Below are positions 36,030 through 44,545 of a stretch of 64,000 bases of DNA, in pieces. Numbering within the stretch: the stretch's first letter is position 1; each line of letters starts with the position of its first letter. The notes under the pieces are model-generated. The model had not been told where the DNA came from and did not search any database. It saw nothing but the letters and a program-made list of their open reading frames with translations. The stretch is from Lentibacillus jeotgali (GTDB lineage: Bacteria; Bacillota; Bacilli; Bacillales; Amphibacillaceae). The position numbers and the translations under genes are program-made. Location of the stretch: positions 496,001-560,000 of the forward strand of contig NZ_AGAV01000005.1 of assembly GCF_000224785.1 (NCBI RefSeq), written 5' to 3'.

Positions 36030-36135
36030 GGAAATATACGAAGACTCTTGGGGAGCAGAGGCCTAGATGAGACCCCGCAGTGCTGAAGGCACGAGGAGGC
36101 TCATCAGCTGCCCCCGGAAAGCGAAGTATATTTCC
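36030..36135. repeat. Bacillaceae-type intergenic repeat with long inverted arms
   Basis: GGAAATATAC at the left end is matched by GTATATTTCC at the right, with GC-rich inner parts (GACCCCGCAGTGCTGAAGGC, ACGAGGAGGCTCATCAGCTG). I recall very similar elements in many copies across Bacillus and relatives, usually between genes; whether they are transcribed or mobile is not known to me. It lies between the divergent promoters of the regulator and the sugar-acid operon. No gene is found in 35859-36330. Confidence 0.7.
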
Positions 36136-36234
36136 GAAGCGAGTTATATCACTAGCTATAATTTCTAGTGGTTCGGATTTTACTTGTATAGAAACTTTTG
36201 TCCCAGCCTCATTGAAGTTTCACTTTACATTATA

Positions 36235-36254
36235 TATGAAAATCAGTTTTCATA
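36235..36254. promoter_or_regulatory. Candidate operator for the RpiR-type regulator
   Basis: TATGAAAA, 4 bp, TTTTCATA is a perfect 8-bp dyad immediately upstream of the -35 of the sugar-acid operon. A shorter dyad TGAAGTTTCA lies 20 bp further up. TGAAA/TTTCA dyads are typical of RpiR-family sites. Confidence 0.6.
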
Positions 36255-36259
36255 AAACA

Positions 36260-36287
36260 TTGCATACGGAAAAAAATTTGATATAAT
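36260..36287 (+). promoter_or_regulatory. Promoter of the sugar-acid operon
   Basis: TTGCAT, 16 bp, TATAAT, about 44 bp before the first gene. Confidence 0.75.
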
Positions 36288-36330
36288 ATCTATAAAATGA
36301 AAAAAAATTACTTGAAAACAGGAGGACATC

Positions 36331-37227
36331 ATGGAAATAGGAATGGTAGGACTTGGAAAAATGGGTCTTAACTTAGCTTTGAATTTATTGGACCACGATC
36401 ATCAAGTTTTGGGTTTTGATAAAAATAGTGAAACGATTGAAAGCGTTGTCGGCAAAAAACTCAAGCTTGCTGATTCTTTACAGGAACTTGTTGCAAGTTT
36501 GCCTTTACCCAGAAAGATATGGCTGATGGTGCCGGCAGGTAGGATGACGACAGCTGTGATTGATGAACTCATTCCACTGCTTGATGCCGGAGATATATTA
36601 ATCGACGGCGGTAATTCCAATTATAAAGATACACTTAAACATGCCGAAAAATTGAAGGATAACGGAATTTATTTCTTTGATTGCGGTACGAGTGGCGGTG
36701 TGGAAGGTGCCAGGTCAGGCGCTTGTACGATGATTGGCGGTGATCAGGATAAATTTAAGGAGATTGAACAGTTGTTCCGCGATGTGTCGATTGATAATGG
36801 CTATCTTTACACTGGAAAATGCGGAAGCGGACACTTTCTGAAAATGGTCCATAATGGCATGGAATATGGCATGATGCAAGCAATTGGCGAAGGGTTCGAT
36901 ATTCTTGAAAAAAGTGAATTCGACTATGACTATGAACAGGTTGCCAGGGTATTCAACAATGGTTCTGTTATCCGTTCCTGGCTGATGGAATTGGTTGAAA
37001 GTGCGTTCTCCAAGGATGCCAATCTTGATGATATCCGGGGCGTGATGAATTCATCCGGTGAAGGGAAATGGACGGTGGAAACGGCACTGGACTTACAAGC
37101 TGCCGCTCCGGTAATTGCATTATCGCTTATGATGCGGTATCGCTCACAGGAAGATGATACCTTCTCCGGCAAAGTTGTCGCAGCGCTAAGAAATGAATTT
37201 GGCGGTCACGATGTTGTGAAGAAGTAG
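36331..37227 (+). CDS. gnd: 6-phosphogluconate dehydrogenase, short decarboxylating type
   Basis: 298 residues, the short GntZ/YqeC type rather than the 470-residue type. Rossmann motif GLGKMGLNLALNLLDH at the N-terminus, then IDGGNSNYKDTLKHAEKL and DCGTSGGVEGARSGACTMIGG, and the catalytic Lys in GSGHFLKMVHNGMEYGMM (about 167-184). It oxidises 6-phosphogluconate to ribulose 5-phosphate and CO2; the short type usually prefers NAD+. ACAGGAGGAC precedes the ATG. First gene of the operon. Confidence 0.93.
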   Translation: MEIGMVGLGKMGLNLALNLLDHDHQVLGFDKNSETIESVVGKKLKLADSLQELVASLPLPRKIWLMVPAGRMTTAVIDELIPLLDAGDILIDGGNSNYKDTLKHAEKLKDNGIYFFDCGTSGGVEGARSGACTMIGGDQDKFKEIEQLFRDVSIDNGYLYTGKCGSGHFLKMVHNGMEYGMMQAIGEGFDILEKSEFDYDYEQVARVFNNGSVIRSWLMELVESAFSKDANLDDIRGVMNSSGEGKWTVETALDLQAAAPVIALSLMMRYRSQEDDTFSGKVVAALRNEFGGHDVVKK

Positions 37228-37251
37228 TTGTTTAAATTAGGAGGAAGAACG

Positions 37252-38802
37252 ATGGAACAGCAGGGGTTTTACCTGGGAGTGGATATAGGTACAACGAGTA
37301 CAAAGGCAGTGCTTTATCAAAAGAACGGTAACGTACAAGCAGACTATACCGTCAGTTATCCGTTGTATACGCCAAATACTCTAGTGGCGGAACAAGATCC
37401 GGAAGAAATTTTTAATGCCGTACTTACCGTTATCCGGGAAGTCATCCGCAAGAGCAGCATCTCATCAGATCAACTCCGTTTGATAGCATTCAGTTCCGCC
37501 ATGCACAGTCTTATCGCTCTGGATGGCGATGGACGATTATTGACAAACAGCATTACGTGGGCTGACACAAGGGCCAGTGAATACGCACGGAAAATCAAGG
37601 AAGATCACAACGGCCATAATATTTATTTACGGACCGGAACACCGATTCACCCTATGTCTCCACTGGCAAAACTGGTCTGGATGAAAGCGGAAAAGCCGGA
37701 TATTTTCAATCAGGCGGCGAAATTTATTTCGATTAAAGGCTATGTTTTTTATAAACTTTTTGAAACGTTTGTTGTCGATTACTCGATTGCGTCCGCGACC
37801 GGATTGTTTAATTTGGAGACGCTTGACTGGGATGAAGCAGCACTGAAACTAGCGGGCATCTCACGTGATCAGTTGTCTGAAATTGTCCCGACCACACATC
37901 AGATGAATGGCATTAAGGCGGAACATCTTACATACATGGGGATTGATCCCGATGTTCCGGTAGTTATTGGAGCGAGTGATGGCGTTCTATCCAATTTGGG
38001 AGTTAATGCGATTGATGAAGGTGTTATTGCTGTAACAATCGGTACAAGTGGTGCCATTCGAACGGTATATAATGAGCCAAAAACGGATCCAAAAGGGCGG
38101 ATTTTTTGCTATGCCCTTACCGAAAACCATTGGGTCATTGGTGGGCCGGTTAATAACGGGGGAATCATTTTACGGTGGCTCCGTGATGAATTTGCTGCTG
38201 CAGAAGTTGAAACGGCAAAAAGATTATCAATTGACCCATACGATGTGCTGACAAAAATCGCATCAGGTGTCAACGCAGGATCGGATGGTCTGATTTTTCA
38301 CCCATTCCTAAAGGGTGAACGTGCACCAATCTGGGATGCCAACGCACGCGGTTCATTTTTTGGGTTAAGTATCCACCATAAGAAAGAACATATGGTTCGA
38401 GCCGTACTGGAAGGGACGCTTTATAACCTTTACTCGGTACTGCTGGCACTTGAAGAACTTACCGGTGAACCGAAGAGTATCCAGGCAACAGGTGGTTTTG
38501 CAAGGTCTGAAACATGGCGGCAGATGATGGCGGATATTTTTGATAAACCGGTTATTGTACCTGAAAGTTTTGAGAGTTCCTGTCTTGGGGCAGTTGTGCT
38601 GGGAATGTATGCGACAGGGGAAATAGACGACTTCAGTGTTGTGTCGGAAATGGTCGGCAATACCAATACACATTCCCCTAATGAGGAAACGACACAAATT
38701 TATCGGGAATTGCTACCGATATACATTCGCCTGTCACGGATGCTTACCGATGAATATGAAAGCATCGCTTCATTTCAGCGGAAATATTTGGGACAGGAAT
38801 AA
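37252..38802 (+). CDS. gntK: Gluconokinase, FGGY family
   Basis: 516 residues from the ATG at 37252, preceded by AGGAGGAAG; the frame is open 24 bp earlier without a start signal. FGGY-kinase features: LGVDIGTTSTKAVLY (phosphate-binding loop), WADTRASEYARKI, VIGASDGVLSNLG, VTIGTSGAIR, and GGFARSETWRQMMADIF. The same subgroup as B. subtilis GntK. Makes 6-phosphogluconate, the substrate of the preceding gene. Confidence 0.92.
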   Translation: MEQQGFYLGVDIGTTSTKAVLYQKNGNVQADYTVSYPLYTPNTLVAEQDPEEIFNAVLTVIREVIRKSSISSDQLRLIAFSSAMHSLIALDGDGRLLTNSITWADTRASEYARKIKEDHNGHNIYLRTGTPIHPMSPLAKLVWMKAEKPDIFNQAAKFISIKGYVFYKLFETFVVDYSIASATGLFNLETLDWDEAALKLAGISRDQLSEIVPTTHQMNGIKAEHLTYMGIDPDVPVVIGASDGVLSNLGVNAIDEGVIAVTIGTSGAIRTVYNEPKTDPKGRIFCYALTENHWVIGGPVNNGGIILRWLRDEFAAAEVETAKRLSIDPYDVLTKIASGVNAGSDGLIFHPFLKGERAPIWDANARGSFFGLSIHHKKEHMVRAVLEGTLYNLYSVLLALEELTGEPKSIQATGGFARSETWRQMMADIFDKPVIVPESFESSCLGAVVLGMYATGEIDDFSVVSEMVGNTNTHSPNEETTQIYRELLPIYIRLSRMLTDEYESIASFQRKYLGQE

Positions 38803-38835
38803 TACTATGTTTGAGTATCGAAAGGGGTGATGTGG

Positions 38836-39789
38836 ATGGACGTTGTGACACTCGGGGAGACGATGGTGCTTTTTACCCCGGAACACGCTGGTCCGATGCG
38901 TTATAGCGATCGCTTTTCGAGCCGTGTGGCAGGCGCCGAATCCAATGTGGCGATCGGTCTTGCACGGCTTGGCGTTCAGTCCGGATGGATGAGCCGCCTT
39001 GGCAATGATGAATTCGGCAAAAAAATCCGATCATTTATTCGCGGTGAAGGTGTTGATACGAGTCGAGTAATTTTTGATGAAACAGCTGATACTGGTCTTT
39101 TTTTCAAGGAAAAACTGGCAAACGGTGAATGGCGGGTTAAATATTATCGCCGGGATTCGGCGGCAAGCAGGCTTAAACCTGAAGACCTGGATGAATCCTA
39201 TATTGCCGGTGCGAAATACTTGCATGTCACCGGGATCACACCAGCATTGAGTGATAGTTGCTATGAAACCGTTTTAAGCGCAATCGAGTATGCGAAAAGG
39301 CATGATGTGAAAGTGGTTTTTGATCCGAATCTACGGCGTAAACTATGGCCTGAGCATAAGGCTCGGAAGGTTTTGGTTGAACTGGTACGGAAAGCTGACA
39401 TCGTGCTCCCGGGAATTGAAGAAGCAGAATTTCTTTTCGGAATTGGGTCGCCGGAAGAACTTGCCAGACAGTTTAACGAACAAGGAGCTTCAACAGTTAT
39501 CATGAAGCTGGGTGAAGAAGGCGCGTATTATTTGACTCATGACACTGAAAGATATGTCGAAGGGTTTCGGGTTACAGAAGTAGTTGACCCCGTTGGTGCC
39601 GGAGACGGATTTTCAGCCGGCGTTCTATCCGGCTTGCTTGATGGATTGAATCTGGAGGATTCAGTTCAAAGAGGAAATGCTATTGGAGCAATGGCAGTCT
39701 TGGCGGCAGGTGATATTGAGGGACTGCCGGAAAAAGACCGTCTGATTGACTTTATGCATAATCGGGGCCAGGGAGATGTCGAACGATGA
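38836..39789 (+). CDS. kdgK: 2-keto-3-deoxy-sugar-acid kinase, PfkB family
   Basis: 317 residues. I chose the ATG at 38836 because AAAGGGG is 8 bases upstream; GTG/ATG codons at 38827-38830 are too close. PfkB motifs: GAESNVAIGLARLG near residue 35 and the ATP/catalytic motif DPVGAGDGFSAG (about 247-258). The KdgK-type sequence RVKYYRRDSAASRL is present. In this operon it would phosphorylate the 2-keto-3-deoxy acid made by DgoD; no DgoK-family kinase is present, so it probably covers that step. Confidence 0.9.
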   Translation: MDVVTLGETMVLFTPEHAGPMRYSDRFSSRVAGAESNVAIGLARLGVQSGWMSRLGNDEFGKKIRSFIRGEGVDTSRVIFDETADTGLFFKEKLANGEWRVKYYRRDSAASRLKPEDLDESYIAGAKYLHVTGITPALSDSCYETVLSAIEYAKRHDVKVVFDPNLRRKLWPEHKARKVLVELVRKADIVLPGIEEAEFLFGIGSPEELARQFNEQGASTVIMKLGEEGAYYLTHDTERYVEGFRVTEVVDPVGAGDGFSAGVLSGLLDGLNLEDSVQRGNAIGAMAVLAAGDIEGLPEKDRLIDFMHNRGQGDVER

Positions 39790-39802
39790 GGAGCGTATGT
39801 TC

Positions 39803-40441
39803 ATGATAAACACATTGCAAAAAATTACAGATCATAAGCTGGTTGCGGTTGTCCGCGGGGCGGATCCTAATGATGTGATGCCAATAGCTGAAGCACTTTA
39901 TGCCGGTGGTATCCGCATCATGGAAATCACAATGGACACACCGCGTGTTGAAACGGTGATTAGTGATCTAAATAACGCTTTTGATGGAAAAATGGTTGTT
40001 GGCGCAGGAACGGTTTTGGATGCGGAATCAGCCAGAACTGCGATTATGGCAGGTGCGAAGTTCATCTTCTCTCCGACTATTAACACCGGGACGATTGAGA
40101 TGACTAAGCGGTATGGTGTAGTTTCCATTCCGGGCGCTATGACACCAACGGAAATTCTGACTGCCTACGAACACGGAGCAGACCTGGTTAAAGTTTTTCC
40201 TGCAGGGACGATGGGACCAGGCTATATAAAAGATGTTCACGGGCCGCTGCCGTATATCCCATTAATGCCAACCGGGGGCGTGAATCTGTCAAACGTCCGG
40301 GAGTATTTTGATAAAGGCGCTGTTGCGGCGGGACTAGGCAATGCACTTGTCAAGACCGGCTCACCGGTGACAGAGGAAAATTTGCAAACAATGAAGGAAA
40401 ATGCGAGACAATTTATCGATGCGATTGAGGGTGTGTCATGA
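39803..40441 (+). CDS. eda: KDPG/KDPGal aldolase
   Basis: 212 residues from the ATG at 39803, nine bases after GAGGAG; two earlier Met codons are too close. Class I aldolase: Schiff-base Lys in DLVKVFPAG (about residue 130), acid/base Glu in IMEITMDT (about 42). It splits the phosphorylated 2-keto-3-deoxy acid into pyruvate and glyceraldehyde 3-phosphate. The end of kdgK is 13 bp upstream; its stop overlaps the dgoD start (ATGATG). Confidence 0.93.
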   Translation: MINTLQKITDHKLVAVVRGADPNDVMPIAEALYAGGIRIMEITMDTPRVETVISDLNNAFDGKMVVGAGTVLDAESARTAIMAGAKFIFSPTINTGTIEMTKRYGVVSIPGAMTPTEILTAYEHGADLVKVFPAGTMGPGYIKDVHGPLPYIPLMPTGGVNLSNVREYFDKGAVAAGLGNALVKTGSPVTEENLQTMKENARQFIDAIEGVS

Positions 40442-41589
40442 TGAAAATTACGGATTTTAAACTGTATCAGATACCGCCGAGGTGGTTATTTTTAAAAATC
40501 GAAACGGATGAAGGAATCAGCGGCTGGGGCGAGCCGATTGTAGAAGGCAGGGCTCATACTGTAGGAGCCGCTGTTACCGAATTGATGGACTATCTTATCG
40601 GGAAAGATCCTCAACATATCGAGGACCATTTTCAGGTTTTATATCGCGGTGGCTTTTATCGCGGCGGTCCAATCCTGATGAGCGCTATATCCGGAATTGA
40701 ACAGGCACTTTGGGACATTAAAGGCAAGTATTACAATATGCCGGTCTATGAAATGCTCGGCGGAGCTGCGCGTCACGACATTCAGGTTTATTCATGGATT
40801 GGCGGTGACCGGCCTCAGGATGTCGGAGCTGCTGCGAAGGAAAAAGCTGATGCCGGATTTACGGCCATCAAGATGAATGGAACCGAAGAAATGAACTATA
40901 TCGACAGCTACTCCAAAGTGGATGATGCCATCAGCAGGGTTGCAGCGATTCGCGAGGCGGTCGGATGCGATTTTGGTATCGGCATTGATTTCCATGGACG
41001 CGTGCATAAGGCAATGGCCAAGGTTCTTGTGAAAGAACTAGAGCCATACCGGCCGATGTTTATCGAGGAGCCTGTCCTTGCAGAAAATCTGGAAGCATTT
41101 CGGGATATCGCCAATCATACGACAATACCGATTGCAGCCGGTGAACGCAACTACACACGCTGGGGTTTCAAACAAATGCTGACAGATGGTGCGGTGGATA
41201 TTATTCAGCCAGATTTGTCCCACGCTGGTGGTATTTTGGAAGTGAAAAAGATAGCCGCCATGGCGGAAACGTTTGATGTGGCGGTAGCTCCCCATGCTCC
41301 ACTGGGACCAATTAATTTGGCCGCATCACTGCAGTTGGATGCCTGCACACCAAACTGTATCATTCAGGAGCAGAGTCTTGGCATTCATTACAATCAGGGA
41401 AGTGATCTTTTGGATTATCTTGAGAACCCGAAAATATTCGAATATGCTGACGGGTCTGTAAACATTCCTAATGGGGTGGGACTTGGCGCAGAAATCGATG
41501 AAGCACGGGTGATTGAAGCGGCGAAAATGGGTCATCAGTGGAAAAATCCTGTCTGGCGGAATAAAGATGGCACATTTGCTGAATGGTAG
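40438..41589 (+). CDS. dgoD: D-galactonate dehydratase, enolase superfamily
   Basis: 383 residues. From the second Met, metal ligands fall at D183 (IDFHGR), E209 (FIEEP) and E235 ([10 protein letters not shown]), and the catalytic His residues at H185 and H285 (VAPHAPLGP). These are the numbers known for E. coli DgoD, and [19 protein letters not shown] and LQEQS-like [10 protein letters not shown] also match. It converts D-galactonate to 2-keto-3-deoxygalactonate. The start overlaps the aldolase stop; either of two adjacent ATGs may be used. Confidence 0.93.
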   Translation: MMKITDFKLYQIPPRWLFLKIETDEGISGWGEPIVEGRAHTVGAAVTELMDYLIGKDPQHIEDHFQVLYRGGFYRGGPILMSAISGIEQALWDIKGKYYNMPVYEMLGGAARHDIQVYSWIGGDRPQDVGAAAKEKADAGFTAIKMNGTEEMNYIDSYSKVDDAISRVAAIREAVGCDFGIGIDFHGRVHKAMAKVLVKELEPYRPMFIEEPVLAENLEAFRDIANHTTIPIAAGERNYTRWGFKQMLTDGAVDIIQPDLSHAGGILEVKKIAAMAETFDVAVAPHAPLGPINLAASLQLDACTPNCIIQEQSLGIHYNQGSDLLDYLENPKIFEYADGSVNIPNGVGLGAEIDEARVIEAAKMGHQWKNPVWRNKDGTFAEW

Positions 41590-41641
41590 TCTAACAGTCT
41601 ATCAAAGACTGACATTTAAACAATTGGAGGGGGAAATGTAA

Positions 41642-43000
41642 ATGTCTACTGTAGGATTGATTTTACTTGCCGCGTTTGGCGTAGCGTTACTGTTATTCCT
41701 GGTTATCAAAACAAAACTTCAGGCGTTCCTTGCATTACTGGTCGTCAGTTATATTATCGGGCTTTTATCAGGAATGAGTCCGTCGGAAGTACTTCAGGCC
41801 GTCAATGACGGGATGGGCGGTACGGTAGCTGAAGTTGCTGTCATTATTGGTGTTGGCTCGATGTTTGGTGAAATACTGAAGGCATCCGGTGGAGCTGAAC
41901 GTCTGGCCATGACATTAATGGATAAGTTCGGTGAAAAGCGTGTCAATTGGGCACTGATGCTGACAGGCGTTATCATTTCAATACCGGTTTTTTTGGATGT
42001 TGCATTTGTGATTTTAATACCTATTTTATACAGTCTGGCTCAAAAGACGAAGAAATCATTGCTCTTTTTTTCCATTCCGCTGTTGGCAGGTCTTGCTGTC
42101 ACACATAGTTTTGTGCCACCGACTCCAGGACCGATAGCTGTTGCTTCCTTATTGGATGCCAATCTTGGATGGGTCATCCTGTTCGGATTAATAGCTGGTA
42201 TTCCTGCGGCGATTCTTGCTGGACCAGTTTTTGGAACATTTATCTCCAAAAAAATGCATGTTGAAGTGCCAAAAGAAATGCTCAAGAATATGGCAGATGA
42301 AGCCAGAGGTAAAGAGTATGATAAGGAACTTCCCAGCTTTACAATGATCGCATCCTTTATTTTGCTGCCTTTAGTCCTGATTTTGCTTAATACGTTTGCC
42401 AGTGCAATATTTGCTGAAGGGAGTACGGTGAGAGATGTCTTAACGTTTATTGGTAACCCGGGTGTTGCATTGACAATCACGGCATTGTTAGCTATTTACT
42501 TTCTGGGTACGCGCCGCGGCTATTCAAAAGAGGACCTGCAGCAAATTACGACAAAAGGATTGGAGCCTGCGGGTATTATCATTTTGATCACCGGTGCCGG
42601 TGGTGTGTTCGGTGAGGTATTAGTTGCAACCGGTATAGGAGATGTTATTGCTAATACAATGACGAATCTGAATATGCCGATTATCGTTTTCGCGTTTCTT
42701 GTTGCTTCGGCCGTTCGTATTGCACAAGGTTCAGCAACGGTTGCAATGGTTACGGCAGCCAGTTTGATTTCGCCGGTTATTGGTAATCTTGGGATTGAAG
42801 GGCCAATGCTGGCTTTGCTTGTTATTACGATTGCATCAGGTGCAACCATTGCGTCTCATGTGAACGACTCAGGATTTTGGATGGTCAGTCGCTTCCTGGG
42901 ACTATCAGAAAAAGACACACTAAAAACCTGGACCGTTATGGAAACAATTATTGCGCTTGTCGGGTTTGGTGTTTCATTAATCATAAGTATCTTTATTTAA
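41642..43000 (+). CDS. gntP: Gluconate permease, GntP family
   Basis: 452 residues with about 12 hydrophobic segments. Family sequences include GMGGTVAEVAVIIGVGSMFGEILKASGGAERLA (about 57-89), HSFVPPTPGPIAVA (about 157-170) and HVNDSGFWMVSRFLGLS near the C-terminus. It takes up gluconate or related aldonic acids with H+. GGAGGGGGAAATG precedes the start. It is the only transporter of the operon, so it probably carries both gluconate and galactonate (inference). Ends at a terminator. Confidence 0.93.
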   Translation: MSTVGLILLAAFGVALLLFLVIKTKLQAFLALLVVSYIIGLLSGMSPSEVLQAVNDGMGGTVAEVAVIIGVGSMFGEILKASGGAERLAMTLMDKFGEKRVNWALMLTGVIISIPVFLDVAFVILIPILYSLAQKTKKSLLFFSIPLLAGLAVTHSFVPPTPGPIAVASLLDANLGWVILFGLIAGIPAAILAGPVFGTFISKKMHVEVPKEMLKNMADEARGKEYDKELPSFTMIASFILLPLVLILLNTFASAIFAEGSTVRDVLTFIGNPGVALTITALLAIYFLGTRRGYSKEDLQQITTKGLEPAGIIILITGAGGVFGEVLVATGIGDVIANTMTNLNMPIIVFAFLVASAVRIAQGSATVAMVTAASLISPVIGNLGIEGPMLALLVITIASGATIASHVNDSGFWMVSRFLGLSEKDTLKTWTVMETIIALVGFGVSLIISIFI

Positions 43001-43007
43001 GAATTCG

Positions 43008-43039
43008 GGATAGGGGGTCTGACACCCTGTCCCGTTTTC
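43008..43039 (+). terminator. Terminator of the sugar-acid operon
   Basis: GGGATAGGGGGT pairs with ACACCCTGTCCC, followed by GTTTTC. Confidence 0.8.
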
Positions 43040-43143
43040 AATTAGTGTAATCTATGTCTGATAGAGCAATTGATTTCTGTTAGAATAAAAGAATGTGTGC
43101 ACAAGAAATGCATGCTGACTATCAACTTGGGAGTGGAACAACC

Positions 43144-44337
43144 TTGGATAAACAAGATATCTCAAATATCCGTAAACAATTTAAAGTCGATAACGATTTA
43201 TTGAACATACATGACATTTTTAATGTGTATATCATGAAGGAATCGAGTGAGATTTATCATCATCAGAGCATGCCATTTGAGATGCTGGAGCAGGACCAGC
43301 AGGAGTTGTTTATGGAAAATTTCAAAAAAGTGCTGTCCGGCAAAATGGATGAGAAATTATTTGAACTAACGTTTCAGCGTGATGTGGAGAATAACAGTCA
43401 GCTCCTTCTGCATCAGGGTCTGTTAAGTAACGATTCCAAAGAATTCAACGAACAAATGCTCCGTCTTGTGGAAAAAATGCTGAAGGATAAACAATATGAA
43501 CATGACATGGTGGTTACCTTTATTCGGGGAGAATACATGAAACCGATGAAGCGTCAAAGTGAAGAGGCGGAAGATAGCGATCGGGATACCGTTTATTCCA
43601 ACCCCTTTATTCTATGCAGTGTGAATAAAACACAGGATCCGAAAAAAGAATTGCTGTTTGACTATGCTGAGAAAGAATTCAAGTATAATATTGTCGTCGA
43701 CCCGATTATCAATCTGAAGGCGCCAATATCAGGATTTTTGTTCCCTTCGATTACGGATAATGCTGCGGATGTCAATCATGTGCTTTATTCGGCAGGGAAG
43801 AAAAATGAACTGAATTATCATTTTATCGAAGACGTTTTAAATGCAGAGGAAATGATGACGGCTGAACAGGATAAATTAGTTTTTGAGGAGATTGTAAAAA
43901 ATGTAGCCGGTGATCAACCAATCAATACATCCACACTGTCGAATGTTTACGAAGAGATTAATCGGGTCGTGGAAGAAAGTGAAGAGGAAGACCGACCGGC
44001 GTTAGACGTCAGAGATGTTGAAAATGTTTTAACAACCAGCGGTATAGAAGGTGTTAATACAGAAAAGGTGGAAGCCGCCTTTAAAACGGTGATTGATGAT
44101 GAACGCCATGAGTTTAAAGCAAACAACGTTATACCGAAATATAATTCAAAATCAATCAAAATCGAGACGAAAATAGCGAATATCGCCATCAGTCCCCAAG
44201 ACTTGAGACATGTTCGCCAAGTCCACTTCAACGGAAAGCGTTACTTAATGATGGAGGTGGAGGAAAATACGGTGATTGAAGGGTTTGAAATGATTCCGGA
44301 GGCTTTGACTCAAAAAGCGCCTGAGAATGAGGAATAA
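43144..44337 (+). CDS. DUF4317-family protein
   Basis: 397 residues from the TTG at 43144 with GGGAGTGG upstream. The open frame begins at an ATG at 43093, but a -10-like TAGAAT at 43081-43086 would put the transcript start there, and the DUF4317 family begins with the (L/N)KKDIxxIRKQFK sequence found right after the TTG. No catalytic motif, no signal or membrane segment; acidic. Function unknown. Downstream is a short ORF, then an ABC1 kinase-like gene. Confidence 0.85.
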   Translation: MDKQDISNIRKQFKVDNDLLNIHDIFNVYIMKESSEIYHHQSMPFEMLEQDQQELFMENFKKVLSGKMDEKLFELTFQRDVENNSQLLLHQGLLSNDSKEFNEQMLRLVEKMLKDKQYEHDMVVTFIRGEYMKPMKRQSEEAEDSDRDTVYSNPFILCSVNKTQDPKKELLFDYAEKEFKYNIVVDPIINLKAPISGFLFPSITDNAADVNHVLYSAGKKNELNYHFIEDVLNAEEMMTAEQDKLVFEEIVKNVAGDQPINTSTLSNVYEEINRVVEESEEEDRPALDVRDVENVLTTSGIEGVNTEKVEAAFKTVIDDERHEFKANNVIPKYNSKSIKIETKIANIAISPQDLRHVRQVHFNGKRYLMMEVEENTVIEGFEMIPEALTQKAPENEE

Positions 44338-44545
44338 GGAACAGAGGGGGGCTACTATCCCGCAAGAGCTGCTTATAAATTTGTTTTTGAGTGTTTTTAT
44401 GATTATAGTTAACATAACACGAACCAAAAAGACAAGAAGGACACTATTATCAAATCTTATTGTGTTTAACCCTGCTCTGAAAAAGGAAAATAATAATTAT
44501 CTGCAGCACGTTAAACATATGATAAGACAGGGGGTGACAAGTTAA
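44327..44545 (+). CDS. Doubtful small ORF coupled to the ABC1 gene
   Basis: Up to 72 residues with one hydrophobic segment (ELLINLFLSVFMIIVNI) and a basic tail. It overlaps the end of the DUF4317 gene, and its stop overlaps the next start as TAATG, the kind of overlap used for translational coupling. The ATG has no ribosome site; AGAGGGGGG inside is 5 bases before an in-frame ATC, and a later ATG (44399) is possible. Could also be non-coding leader. Confidence 0.3.
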   Translation: MRNKEQRGATIPQELLINLFLSVFMIIVNITRTKKTRRTLLSNLIVFNPALKKENNNYLQHVKHMIRQGVTS

